64,000 nt of DNA, from the NCBI RefSeq assembly GCF_900182735.1, contig NZ_FXTU01000002.1:608147-672146 (forward strand). Reading direction: 5' to 3'. The notes beneath the pieces are model-generated. The model was not told the DNA's origin and searched no databases. It saw only the letters and a list, made by a program, of their open reading frames with translations. The position numbers and the translations under genes were made by a program. Below are positions 7,477 through 15,507 of this stretch, in pieces. The first letter of the stretch is position 1; each line of letters starts with the position of its first letter. This DNA comes from Laceyella tengchongensis. Its GTDB lineage: Bacteria > Bacillota > Bacilli > Thermoactinomycetales > Thermoactinomycetaceae.

Positions 7477-7899
7477 CTATTTTCCGCCGAGCAAGATCGC
7501 GTGATCCACTTTGATGCAACGATCCATGACCACCATGATGCCATATTCTTGCGCCAAGCGGGCCGCTTCCTCATTCACCACGCCTGACTGCATCCAGATT
7601 GCACGCGGTTTCACCTTTACTGCCTCTTCTACCACAGGCAAAACCGCCTCACTTCGCCGGAACACATCCACAATGTCAATCGGTTCAGCAATCTCATCCA
7701 AGGAAGCGTAGGGACGTTCCCCAAGCACCGGTTCTGTCAGGTTTGGGTTCACCGGAAAAATACGATAGCCAGCTTTTTGCAATGCTTCCGCAATCAGATA
7801 ACTGGTTCGCTCCGGATTGTTGGAACAACCGACGACGGCGATGTTCTTGGCAGTTGCCAGCAATTCTTTTCTTTCCTGATCCGATGGATTTTGAAACAT
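7477..7899 (-). CDS. CoA-binding domain protein, YccU family
   Basis: A 140-residue single-domain protein with a Rossmann-like CoA-binding fold: IAVVGCSNNPERTSYLIAEA near residue 20, YRIFPVNPNL, and the family tail IMVVMDRCIKVDH. These small proteins resemble the CoA-binding domain of succinyl-CoA synthetases; the cellular role is unknown. Start at ATG 7899 with AAGGAGG eight bases upstream. The ribosome site lies at the end of the kinase-like gene, which stops at 7904, so the two are translated as a pair. Confidence 0.85.
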   Translation of the reverse strand: MFQNPSDQERKELLATAKNIAVVGCSNNPERTSYLIAEALQKAGYRIFPVNPNLTEPVLGERPYASLDEIAEPIDIVDVFRRSEAVLPVVEEAVKVKPRAIWMQSGVVNEEAARLAQEYGIMVVMDRCIKVDHAILLGGK

Positions 7900-7903
7900 G
7901 TGA

Positions 7904-8599
7904 TTATCCTCCTTCATTCCGATCGTGATTGGTTAGTCCTAGACCGAACCGTTGCATGATTTTTTTGCCGAATTCTTGCAAATGAAAAGGGCCGCCCTGT
8001 TGTTGCATATAAATGTGTTTCACCATTTCAATCAACCAAACGGGCAGTTTTTTTCCCTTGATCAAACTGTAAAATGCATTATATCCCTCAACAAGATGAT
8101 CCCATCTTTTGTCATCGCCGGGGTTCAAGTATTCAGAGACATCAATCACCTTGGCCTTATTTCCTTGCAGAATCACGTTTTTCAAATGAATGTCCCTCGG
8201 ATTGAGCCCCTTGCTCCTTGCAAATCGGCGCGCTTCTTCCACTTGCTCGATCACCTGCTCTGGAATGGTGATTCCCCGCTCCAAACATTGGTACAGCGTG
8301 GGACCCGGTTCATAACTCAACGCCAAGTAATTGGTTCCACTCCCACGTAAGCGAGCGAAGTACGGCGAGTTTCCCAAGCGTTCATACACTTGTTTTTCCT
8401 GTTCTTTTTTGACGAGCCGATCTGGCGCGTAACATTTGAATACTAGGTCAGGGTAGTCGGGATGCTGGACGACCACCGCATCCGTACCAACGCCGATCAA
8501 GCGAAAGGGAGACGGGATGTATTCCACATCCACTAATTCATTTCGGTCATTCGCATGAACGATTATTTCCTTTAAGCTTGTGTCAAGCTTGTCATCCAT
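7904..8599 (-). CDS. Protein kinase-like fold protein (YrzF/YbdM type)
   Basis: A 231-residue protein with a reduced eukaryotic-like kinase fold. Visible elements are a lysine in a beta strand (LVFKCYAPDRLVKKE), a catalytic-loop-like RDIHLKNVIL near residue 136-145, and a metal-binding strand KVIDVSEY. The glycine-rich loop is poorly conserved and the loop reads RD-x-HLKN rather than HRDxxxxN, so activity may be on a small molecule or absent. No membrane segment. Starts at ATG 8599 after GGAGGATCC. Overlaps functionally with the CoA-binding gene four bases downstream. Confidence 0.7.
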   Translation of the reverse strand: MDDKLDTSLKEIIVHANDRNELVDVEYIPSPFRLIGVGTDAVVVQHPDYPDLVFKCYAPDRLVKKEQEKQVYERLGNSPYFARLRGSGTNYLALSYEPGPTLYQCLERGITIPEQVIEQVEEARRFARSKGLNPRDIHLKNVILQGNKAKVIDVSEYLNPGDDKRWDHLVEGYNAFYSLIKGKKLPVWLIEMVKHIYMQQQGGPFHLQEFGKKIMQRFGLGLTNHDRNEGG

Positions 8600-8691
8600 T
8601 CCGGATCCTCCTGTGATTGAGTGTGCCCCTGTACCGAATCAAAGATTTCTATTATTCTATAGACAGTATTTTCCCGATTGGAGTGAAGAAC

Positions 8692-9096
8692 ATGCGCCAA
8701 TGTTATAAGTTATTGGCATCTCTTCTGCTTGGAGATAGCTTCTTGTTTATCTATTTTTCATGGCAAGGGCGCGTCACTCACCAGATGCCGTTGGATGTGC
8801 CGTCGGTATTGGCTACGGCCGCTCCCTTCCTCATCGCCTGGTTCATGGTCGCATTCTCTATGGGGCTTTATCGCGCTCCGCATCGCCAACCGCTACTGTC
8901 GGGTTGGCTCCAGTTGTGCGGCGCGGTTCTGATCAGCACTTGCTTGGGAACCGCGCTCAGGGCTTGGCATCTGAATCGTCCTTTCGACTGGCTGTTTCTA
9001 TGCATCACCGCCCTCTTCATGTTGGCCGCTTTCTCGCTATGGCGGCTGGGATGGTGCTGGGTTGTCCGGCGCTGGCTGGCTACGTCCTCCAACTAA
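8692..9096 (+). CDS. DUF3054 family membrane protein
   Basis: A 134-residue integral membrane protein with four predicted hydrophobic segments (about residues 5-24, 38-58, 72-88 and 102-125). The arrangement, with a short Gly-Arg-x-x-His-like loop after helix 1 (QGRVTHQ) and AAPFLIAWFMVAFSMGLY in helix 2, fits DUF3054. Function unknown. Start at ATG 8692 with GGAGTG seven bases upstream. Convergent with cbiB, which ends 16 bases further on. Confidence 0.65.
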   Translation: MRQCYKLLASLLLGDSFLFIYFSWQGRVTHQMPLDVPSVLATAAPFLIAWFMVAFSMGLYRAPHRQPLLSGWLQLCGAVLISTCLGTALRAWHLNRPFDWLFLCITALFMLAAFSLWRLGWCWVVRRWLATSSN

Positions 9097-9112
9097 CGAA
9101 GTCAATAAAGAG

Positions 9113-10096
9113 CTAAACCAATGCACTGACCCCGATCAGGATGGCTACCCACACCCCGGTCGCCCACCACATCACGCGCACTGTTTGCAACAGATGCTTG
9201 GCCTGGCGCGGTTCGATCGGGTCTCCCAGCCGCGCCCGTTCTGACAGGCGCCCATGGTAAACATTTACCCCACCCAATTGGATATGGAGTGCTCCCGCAA
9301 CTAATGACTCGGGTATTCCGCTGTTGGGGCTGGGATGAAGATGGGCATCGCGGCGGTAAGTGCGCCAAGCCTGTCTGACATCTAAGCGCATGATCCAAAA
9401 CACCAATAGCAAGACCCCAATTGTCAGGCGGGCGGGGATAAAGTTGCACAAGTCATCCAGGCGGGCCGAAGCTGTCCCCAGATGAAGATAACGCTCAGAG
9501 CGGTAACCCACCATCGCATCCAGCGTATTCACCGCCCGATACGCCATCGCCAGAGGCGCCCCCCCGATAGCCGCAAAAAACAGCGGCGCCACGACGGCGT
9601 CGACCAGATTTTCGGCGACGGTTTCCACCCCCCCGCGCACCACCTCTCCTTCATCCAACCCTTCCGTTTGCCTGCCGACGACCATCGCCAGCTGGCGCCT
9701 CGCTTCCTCCAGTTCCTGCTTGTTAAGCGCGCGGTATATGTTCAACCCTGCTTCAGCCAATCCTCGGGGCGCAATCGCCAGCCAAATCATCATCGCTTCC
9801 AGCATCCCTCCAGCCAGCGGTTGCCAACCATAGGCCAGATGCACCAATCCCGCGCTAACCGCCCAGACTCCACCCACGACCACGATAGGGAAACTGAGCC
9901 CCAGCCAACGAATGGGGACACGATGCGTCTCATTAGACCACCCTCTCTTCTCCAGCCACCGGCCAATCCCCCGGTCCATCCAGGAAATCACTTTTCCCAT
10001 CCCCACTACTGGGTGGGGTAGCCATCGCGGATCTCCGCACATCACATCTAGCAGGCAGGCGAACAATATGATTAAACCCCAATCCATCTTCCTCAC
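9113..10096 (-). CDS. cbiB: Adenosylcobinamide-phosphate synthase
   Basis: A 327-residue multi-pass membrane protein of the CbiB/CobD(Pseudomonas) family. It joins adenosylcobyric acid to (R)-1-amino-2-propanol O-2-phosphate. Conserved family elements are LLDVMCGDPRWLPHPVVGMG at the N-terminus and GGVETVAENLVDAVVAPL plus YRAVNTLDAMVGY in the middle. Starts at GTG 10096, overlapping the TGA of cbiZ, or at ATG 10087 three codons later; both lack a good ribosome site, so it is probably translationally coupled. Last gene of the cob operon. Confidence 0.9.
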   Translation of the reverse strand: MRKMDWGLIILFACLLDVMCGDPRWLPHPVVGMGKVISWMDRGIGRWLEKRGWSNETHRVPIRWLGLSFPIVVVGGVWAVSAGLVHLAYGWQPLAGGMLEAMMIWLAIAPRGLAEAGLNIYRALNKQELEEARRQLAMVVGRQTEGLDEGEVVRGGVETVAENLVDAVVAPLFFAAIGGAPLAMAYRAVNTLDAMVGYRSERYLHLGTASARLDDLCNFIPARLTIGVLLLVFWIMRLDVRQAWRTYRRDAHLHPSPNSGIPESLVAGALHIQLGGVNVYHGRLSERARLGDPIEPRQAKHLLQTVRVMWWATGVWVAILIGVSALV

Positions 10097-10782
10097 CGCT
10101 TTCTGCGCCGTTCGTTTTCCACCGCTTCTGTTACTCCCGCATACACCGTCCGCGCAATCGCTTGCCCAAGCGGACTCAGGGTGCCGGCATACGGATGAAT
10201 GACCCCATCCTGGATGTTCCCCGTGGCGGCGATAACCACTGCGTCGGTCGTCGTCCCTGTCGCCACCAGCCCTTTGGAATCTGTCACTCCCAAATCAGCT
10301 AAAGCCGCTGCTTTCGCTTCTGTGGCCGTGATCACCCCGCCCACCAGCGCGGCTGGAGCGACGGCCCCCTCAATCAACAACAAGATATTGATTGTACCAG
10401 GCATACCAAAAGAGGGCTCCCTAAACGTGGGCCCCTTCTGCCCGGCTCGTGCTGCATTCCCGATCCCAGCCGTCACCCATGTCCTCAATCCAAATGTCGG
10501 TGCCTCCACTGTTTGTTCGCTGCCCAACGTCAAATCAGCCGCGGTCAGCAATACGACTGTTCCTTCTCGCGGTATGCCCCGCGCGGCCAACCATTCGTTG
10601 ATCTCCTTCGTGGGGTCAAGCGCGTCATATTGCTTATCTACATGGCGATTGATAATGCGCACTGCATGTTGCACACCTCCGCCAACCACCGCACTACTCA
10701 GGCAAGTGAGGGGTTTTGCTGCGACCAGCTGAATCATTTCCGCGTCCCATTGCACTGTCAGCCGGCTTTCCTGTGGTAACAT
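10093..10782 (-). CDS. cbiZ: Adenosylcobinamide amidohydrolase
   Basis: A 229-residue protein matching CbiZ: CLSSAVVGGGVQHAVRIINR early on, a central LLTAADLTLGSEQ, and the tail with TDAVVIAATGN and HPYAGTLSPLGQ. CbiZ cleaves the aminopropanol arm of adenosylcobinamide to give adenosylcobyric acid, which CbiB then rebuilds; this permits salvage and remodelling of foreign corrinoids. Start at ATG 10782 with GGAGTGAGTGGG upstream; the longer open frame to 11001 lies over cobC in another frame. Overlaps cbiB by 4 bases. Confidence 0.85.
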   Translation of the reverse strand: MLPQESRLTVQWDAEMIQLVAAKPLTCLSSAVVGGGVQHAVRIINRHVDKQYDALDPTKEINEWLAARGIPREGTVVLLTAADLTLGSEQTVEAPTFGLRTWVTAGIGNAARAGQKGPTFREPSFGMPGTINILLLIEGAVAPAALVGGVITATEAKAAALADLGVTDSKGLVATGTTTDAVVIAATGNIQDGVIHPYAGTLSPLGQAIARTVYAGVTEAVENERRRKR

Positions 10783-10787
10783 CCCAC

Positions 10788-11393
10788 TCACTCCTCCCGT
10801 TCTTCCCCAAACTTCCTCACGACTTGCCACTCCGTTCCAATACGTTCTACCAGCCAGCCTTGACCCGTCTGCAACTCCGGCTCCCAAAAAGACTCCCAAT
10901 CGCGGCGAATCATCCGCGCCCAAAACCATCGCATCGGCCCACCATGTGTCACAACGCAAACTGTCTCTCCACGATGCCGCTTGATCGCCTGCCGAACCCA
11001 TGCCATCAAGCGCTGGTCTAGGTCTCGCAGGGTTTCACCGTCTGGAGGAGCATGAAAAAAAGGGTTTTCCAGCCATTTGCCTACATGTTCGGGATTAGTA
11101 CCCATCAGTTCTTCATAGGTTCGCCCTTCCCAAGCGCCAAATGAGCACTCGCGCAATGCCGGCGTGAAACGGATGGAAAGAGACGGGTGAGCCTCTTTGA
11201 TGGCTTGCGCTGTTTCGGCGCATCGCTGCAGATCGCTGGCATAGATGGCATCCAGCTTCAAATCCGCCAATTGGCTGGACAGCTGCAACGCTTGCTTCTT
11301 TCCAACCTCCGTCAACGGTTCATCCAGTTGTCCGCAGTACCTTTTGTCGCGATTAGCTTTCGTTTCCCCGTGCCGAATCCAAACCCATTTCAT
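10788..11393 (-). CDS. cobC: Histidine phosphatase, probable alpha-ribazole phosphatase
   Basis: A 201-residue phosphoglycerate-mutase-like phosphatase. The phosphohistidine motif WIRHGETKANR is at residues 5-15, with the second conserved His in VVTHGGPMRW near residue 150. Located between cobS and cbiZ, it most likely dephosphorylates alpha-ribazole-5'-phosphate or adenosylcobalamin-5'-phosphate. Its ATG overlaps the cobS stop by 4 bases (ATGA). Assignment as CobC rests on context, as the fold alone is not specific. Confidence 0.8.
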   Translation of the reverse strand: MKWVWIRHGETKANRDKRYCGQLDEPLTEVGKKQALQLSSQLADLKLDAIYASDLQRCAETAQAIKEAHPSLSIRFTPALRECSFGAWEGRTYEELMGTNPEHVGKWLENPFFHAPPDGETLRDLDQRLMAWVRQAIKRHRGETVCVVTHGGPMRWFWARMIRRDWESFWEPELQTGQGWLVERIGTEWQVVRKFGEEREE

Positions 11394-12136
11394 GCCAGTT
11401 TCACCCCCAACGTAAAAAAGAGCAATGCGGCGATTTCAGCCCCTTCAATCAAAGCCCCGTATATGTCGCCCGTGCAACCTCCCAACCGGCGAACCGCCGT
11501 TTTGCCGAGGTACCAGGTCAAAACACACACAATGCCCAACAAGACGACGCCTTCCCACTCCCACCACCAGATCAGGGGGAGAATGGTGAAAAAACTGGCC
11601 GCATTCATGCGCCGCAAAGTTAAGGATTCTTTCAAGCCGCTTCCCAATCCTTGCGCTTGGGCATAAGGAAACACGAAGATTGCCACAACGGCCGCAAAGC
11701 GCGCGAGCATTACCGAACTAGCCCAAGCAAAAGCTCCGTTCCAGACATGGTACTGTAAGAGATAATACAATGTGGCCGTTTTCAACAACAGAGCGAGAAC
11801 GCCGGCTAACACTCCCATCGCTCCGACACGCGGATCTTTCATGATTTGGCGTGTGCGCTCGGGATCACGATTGGCCCCAAACCCATCGGCGGTATCCATC
11901 AGGCCATCCAAATGTAATCCGCCAGTGAGATAAACCAAACATCCCACATCTAGTACCGCACGCACCATCTGCGGGAACCATCGGGCCACTAGCCAATCGA
12001 AACAGACCAACAACAAACCCAATAGCGCCCCCACCACGGGATACCACATCGGACTGGTCCGATGATCTCCCAACAGCCATCGCCGCGGCATGGGCAATCG
12101 GGTCAAAAACGCAACTGCATGTGCAAAACCGCTCAT
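11390..12136 (-). CDS. cobS: Adenosylcobinamide-GDP ribazoletransferase (cobalamin synthase)
   Basis: A 248-residue multi-pass membrane protein. The family signature is GGLHLDGLMDTADGFGA near residues 68-84, with Asp residues that bind metal and the lower-ligand nucleoside. CobS joins AdoCbi-GDP to alpha-ribazole(-P) at the membrane. The frame is open upstream but ATG 12136 is the likely start: it overlaps the cobU stop as ATGA and has GGAG nine bases before. Tight overlaps on both sides show one operon. Confidence 0.9.
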   Translation of the reverse strand: MSGFAHAVAFLTRLPMPRRWLLGDHRTSPMWYPVVGALLGLLLVCFDWLVARWFPQMVRAVLDVGCLVYLTGGLHLDGLMDTADGFGANRDPERTRQIMKDPRVGAMGVLAGVLALLLKTATLYYLLQYHVWNGAFAWASSVMLARFAAVVAIFVFPYAQAQGLGSGLKESLTLRRMNAASFFTILPLIWWWEWEGVVLLGIVCVLTWYLGKTAVRRLGGCTGDIYGALIEGAEIAALLFFTLGVKLA

Positions 12137-12681
12137 CCTTTCACTCTCCACGGCACACCAGATACGACAAACCACACTTCATCCGCCCGTAGTGCCACTT
12201 CCTGATTCACCCAGCCAAGCGCATCTTGGAAACACCGGCCAATCGGATGCATCGACACACCGCCTAAACCTACCTCATCGGTCACGATCACCGCATCTCG
12301 CGCCGCCAGACGGTCAAGCCAGGCATGCACATGCGATTCTACCTGCGCCAGCCTCCGGGAGCGCCAACGCGAAGGGTCTTCCCCTTCCGCGAGAGGTTCG
12401 CTCATTAACAGATTGCTGACCCAAGCCGTAAGGCTGTCAACCAACAGTACGCTACCCGTGGGGATCTCTGTGATCACTCCCACCAAATCAAACGCTTCCT
12501 CCTTCACTTCCCACTCTTTGGGCCGTTGCCGCTGATGGGCTATCACACGTGCCTTCATCTCATCGTCCACCACTTGGCTTGTTGCCAAATAGACGACCGG
12601 TTTCCCCTCTTTCACACACAACGATTCGGCGAAACGGCTTTTGCCAGAACGCACGCCGCCCGTTACCAATCGAATTCCCAT
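12133..12681 (-). CDS. cobU: Adenosylcobinamide kinase / guanylyltransferase
   Basis: A 182-residue bifunctional enzyme. P-loop GGVRSGKSRFAE is at residues 8-19, and later elements YLATSQ, HQRQRPKEW (with the guanylylated His) and VLLVDSLTAWVSNLL are typical of CobU. It phosphorylates adenosylcobinamide and transfers GMP from GTP. Start at ATG 12681 with TGAGGAGG five bases upstream. It begins 11 bases after the cobD stop. Confidence 0.9.
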   Translation of the reverse strand: MGIRLVTGGVRSGKSRFAESLCVKEGKPVVYLATSQVVDDEMKARVIAHQRQRPKEWEVKEEAFDLVGVITEIPTGSVLLVDSLTAWVSNLLMSEPLAEGEDPSRWRSRRLAQVESHVHAWLDRLAARDAVIVTDEVGLGGVSMHPIGRCFQDALGWVNQEVALRADEVWFVVSGVPWRVKG

Positions 12682-12691
12682 CGTTTCCTCC

Positions 12692-13804
12692 TCAATCCAT
12701 GCATGACCGCAAAACAGCGAGCAGCCGGTCATTCTCTTCCGGTCTTTTGATGGCAATACGGAAATAATCATCCCCCAATGCTGGATAATTGGCACAACTC
12801 CGGATCAGGACACCTTGGCTGGCGCAGGCGTGTTGAAGTTGCCGCGCGTCAATCTTGCCGCCGTTGACCCTTCCCAACAGATAGTTGGCTTCGCTTGGGA
12901 AAAACGCCATTTCCGAAAACTGAGCCAATTCTCCAACCATCCGCGCGCGCTCTGGCTCAAGCCAGTTACGCACCGCCAACGCGTGCGCACGATACACTTC
13001 CGGGCACATCACCTCTTCTCCCGCAATCTGCGCCAAGCCATTCACATTCCATGGCGTCCGCATCAAGCGCAACCGCGCGGCGACTTCAGGGACGGCCACC
13101 GCATATCCCAACCGCAGGCCGGGCAAAGCGAAGAATTTCGTCAAAGAGCGCAACACAATCACCTGTGGATGGGCAGAAATCAACCGCACCGCTGAACGTT
13201 CTTCACCATCGGCCACGAAATCGAGAAACGCCTCATCCACAATCAACCAAGTCTGCCACCGCTTCGCCCCTGCCGCCATCTGCTCCATTAGTCCGGCGGG
13301 GAGCAGATGGCCAGTGGGATTGTTCGGCGTCCCTACAAAGAGCGCATCCACTTCCTTCATCAATGCCTCCACCGCAGACGGCTCCGGCAGAAAACCTTCT
13401 TCCCAGCAAGTATGAATGGAATGCACGGGTATTCCCCGCTTTGTGGCACTGTCCGCATATTCGGCAAAAGCGGGCTGAATCACGCCGACCTTCTGTGGCG
13501 ACAAGGCCTGCACCAACAAATCGATGAGTTCAGCCGCTCCATTACCCACGATCACCCCCTCGGCATCCATTTCGTGAAACTGGGCAATCATCCGCCGTAG
13601 CACGCGAGCGTCCGGATCGGGATAACGACTTAACACAGGGACCCCAGGCTCTCTGAGCGCCTGATTTAAAACATCCAACACACTGGACGGAGGGCCGTAA
13701 GGATATATGTTTGAACTGAAATCGAGCCATGCATTTTCTTCGATTGAGAACATCGCTTGGGCTGTGGCCAGATCCCCGCCGTGCCCAAAACGTTCGATCA
13801 TCAT
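12692..13804 (-). CDS. cobD: Threonine-phosphate decarboxylase (PLP)
   Basis: A 370-residue fold-type I PLP enzyme of the histidinol-phosphate aminotransferase-like group. N-terminal HGGDLATAQ and WLDFSSNIYPYGPP are characteristic of CobD. The cofactor lysine is in VLRSLTKFFALPGLRLGY near residue 220, and the Asn of PNNPTGHL is conserved. It makes (R)-1-amino-2-propanol O-2-phosphate for CbiB. First gene of the cob operon, starting at ATG 13804 after AAGGGAAGG. No cobalamin riboswitch motif is visible in the 120 bases upstream. Confidence 0.88.
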   Translation of the reverse strand: MMIERFGHGGDLATAQAMFSIEENAWLDFSSNIYPYGPPSSVLDVLNQALREPGVPVLSRYPDPDARVLRRMIAQFHEMDAEGVIVGNGAAELIDLLVQALSPQKVGVIQPAFAEYADSATKRGIPVHSIHTCWEEGFLPEPSAVEALMKEVDALFVGTPNNPTGHLLPAGLMEQMAAGAKRWQTWLIVDEAFLDFVADGEERSAVRLISAHPQVIVLRSLTKFFALPGLRLGYAVAVPEVAARLRLMRTPWNVNGLAQIAGEEVMCPEVYRAHALAVRNWLEPERARMVGELAQFSEMAFFPSEANYLLGRVNGGKIDARQLQHACASQGVLIRSCANYPALGDDYFRIAIKRPEENDRLLAVLRSCMD

Positions 13805-13920
13805 CTCTGTCCTTCCCTTCTCTTTTCCCTTCGTTAACCCCTTTTTAACCTTGCGGTGACCTTTTCAAAGTCTGCCATTTCATCATAACACGCCAGACAG
13901 GCACGCTCAGCCCCATTTGT

Positions 13921-13960
13921 AAAAAAGCGCACTCTCACCATGGAAAGAATGCGCTTTTTT
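13921..13960. terminator. Bidirectional intrinsic terminator
   Basis: AAAAAAGCGCA and TGCGCTTTTTT pair across an 18-base loop. It separates the cobD start region from the plus-strand gene at 14037, and on the minus strand could catch readthrough from cobT, whose 3' end overlaps that gene. Confidence 0.75.
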
Positions 13961-14036
13961 ATAAAACCTCTTTAAAATGACGCTTGTCTTCGAATAAGAT
14001 CAACAAAGACACCTTTTCATCGTCAGGAGAATGCCT

Positions 14037-14453
14037 ATGGCTGACAATGTGCATTTTCGTTCACGTTTCTTCACCAAAGAAGAAATTCGTGAAAAAGAAG
14101 ATTGGTTAAACGAACATTTCAACCGCGGCTATGCCATTGCCACCCTCACCGAGTTGGAAACGGGTTATTTCGCCCATTTGATCCACGATCCTGCCCACCG
14201 CCTGCTCACCCGCGCCCGCTTCTTTCATCGGGGCATGGAAGAAAGCATGGATGCGTGGCTCACCTCTAAACACGAGGATGAATGGCGACATGACATCCAT
14301 GCGGTAAATGACGGATACTGGGTCGTGATCTATCGGCAAAATCCCGCCATCACACTTCCCGCCTCCAAGCTGTTGCTGATACAATGCGTGGAGTTATGGT
14401 GGCTATGGTTGATTGGCACCCTGTTCTTCGCCTTGCTCTATTTCACCAAGTGA
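14037..14453 (+). CDS. Hypothetical protein with C-terminal membrane segment
   Basis: A 138-residue protein with a soluble N-terminal part and one hydrophobic segment at about residues 112-134 (LLLIQCVELWWLWLIGTLFF). The soluble part has DWLNEHFNRGYAIATLTELE and no motif I recognise. ATG 14037 is preferred over ATG 14031 because AGGAG is seven bases upstream of the former. Its last 51 bases overlap the 3' end of cobT on the opposite strand. Confidence 0.55.
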   Translation: MADNVHFRSRFFTKEEIREKEDWLNEHFNRGYAIATLTELETGYFAHLIHDPAHRLLTRARFFHRGMEESMDAWLTSKHEDEWRHDIHAVNDGYWVVIYRQNPAITLPASKLLLIQCVELWWLWLIGTLFFALLYFTK

Positions 14454-15494
14454 CGGGTTTGGTTCTGGCAAACCCAGATCAGCGAAGGTAGCCATTTCCC
14501 TGGCCAATCCCACAGCTGAATCAAACAGCGGTAAGCTGAGCGTTGCACCGCTTGCTTCTCCCAACCGCATTCCGGCCGCAATGAGTGGCTCCAAACCCAA
14601 CTCTTGCAACAGCACGGCATGAGCGGGTTCCACCGACAAATGGGAAGCAAACAACACGTCTTTGACCATCGGTTCTAATCTTACGGCAACGAGGGCGGCG
14701 GCGGTGGAAATCAAACCATCCATCACCGCTGGCAGTCCCTCTTGCGCCGCCCCCAAATAGCACCCTACCATGCCCGCAATTTCCAAGCCACCCAGTTGGG
14801 CCAACACTTCGAGCGGACGACTAGGGTCGGGGCGATGAGTGGCAAGCGCCTGTTTGATCGCCTGTTGCTTTTTAGACAAGCTTTCGTCGGAAACCCCCGT
14901 GCCGCGGCCAGTCAGGCGCTCCACCTCCAACCCGGTGAGCGCCGCGGTCAAAGCTGCCCCCGAAGTCGTATTGCCGATGCCCATCTCACCAACAGCCAGC
15001 AGGCGCGTTCCTTCTGCCTTCAATTGGCGAACTACGTCCAGCCCGGCCTGAATGGCTTGCTCCGCTTCATTCAGGCTCATCGCCGGAGCAACCGTGAAAT
15101 TAGCAGTGCCCTTGCGCACCCGTCTGTCCACTACAGGAATTGGCACTTCATCCAACAAACTCCCGACATCAATCACTCTCACTTCTGCTCCATGCTGGCG
15201 AGCTAGCACATTGACCGCGGCTTTCCCTTTGGCGAAATTATGTATCATCAATCCAGTCACGGCCTGCGGATAGGCACTCACCCCTTCTTCCGCGATGCCA
15301 TGATCCCCGCACATGATGACAATCGCTTTTTGACCGATATCAGGATGCAATTGTCCAGTGATGCCGGCTAGCCTAACATAGATTTGTTCCAACGCACCCA
15401 AGCTACCCAACGGCTTGGTCAAATTGTCCACATGCCGCTTTGCTTGTCTCTGAACCTCTTCATGCAGTCGTTTGTGATTCATCTGACGCACCAC
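14403..15494 (-). CDS. cobT: Nicotinate-nucleotide-dimethylbenzimidazole phosphoribosyltransferase
   Basis: A 363-residue enzyme that makes alpha-ribazole-5'-phosphate, the lower ligand of B12. Conserved blocks are KPLGSLGALEQI, IVMCGDHGIAEEGVSAYP, GEMGIGNTTSGAAL, GRGTGVSDE and a C-terminal LGEASGAT with the catalytic Glu. GTG 15494 is taken as start because a GGGGGG lies seven bases upstream; ATG 15482 is the alternative. It follows the inositol-phosphatase-like gene by 13 bases, separate from the main cob operon. Confidence 0.9.
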   Translation of the reverse strand: MVRQMNHKRLHEEVQRQAKRHVDNLTKPLGSLGALEQIYVRLAGITGQLHPDIGQKAIVIMCGDHGIAEEGVSAYPQAVTGLMIHNFAKGKAAVNVLARQHGAEVRVIDVGSLLDEVPIPVVDRRVRKGTANFTVAPAMSLNEAEQAIQAGLDVVRQLKAEGTRLLAVGEMGIGNTTSGAALTAALTGLEVERLTGRGTGVSDESLSKKQQAIKQALATHRPDPSRPLEVLAQLGGLEIAGMVGCYLGAAQEGLPAVMDGLISTAAALVAVRLEPMVKDVLFASHLSVEPAHAVLLQELGLEPLIAAGMRLGEASGATLSLPLFDSAVGLAREMATFADLGLPEPNPSLGEIEQGEEQGANQP

Positions 15495-15507
15495 GATGCC
15501 CCCCCTT

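Noticed and set aside
10783..11001. N-terminal extension of cbiZ
   Set aside because: It lies inside cobC in another frame, and ATG 10782 has a strong ribosome site.
13805..14036. Cobalamin riboswitch upstream of cobD
   Set aside because: I looked for the conserved B12-box (GCCACTG-type) and the expected fold and did not find them.
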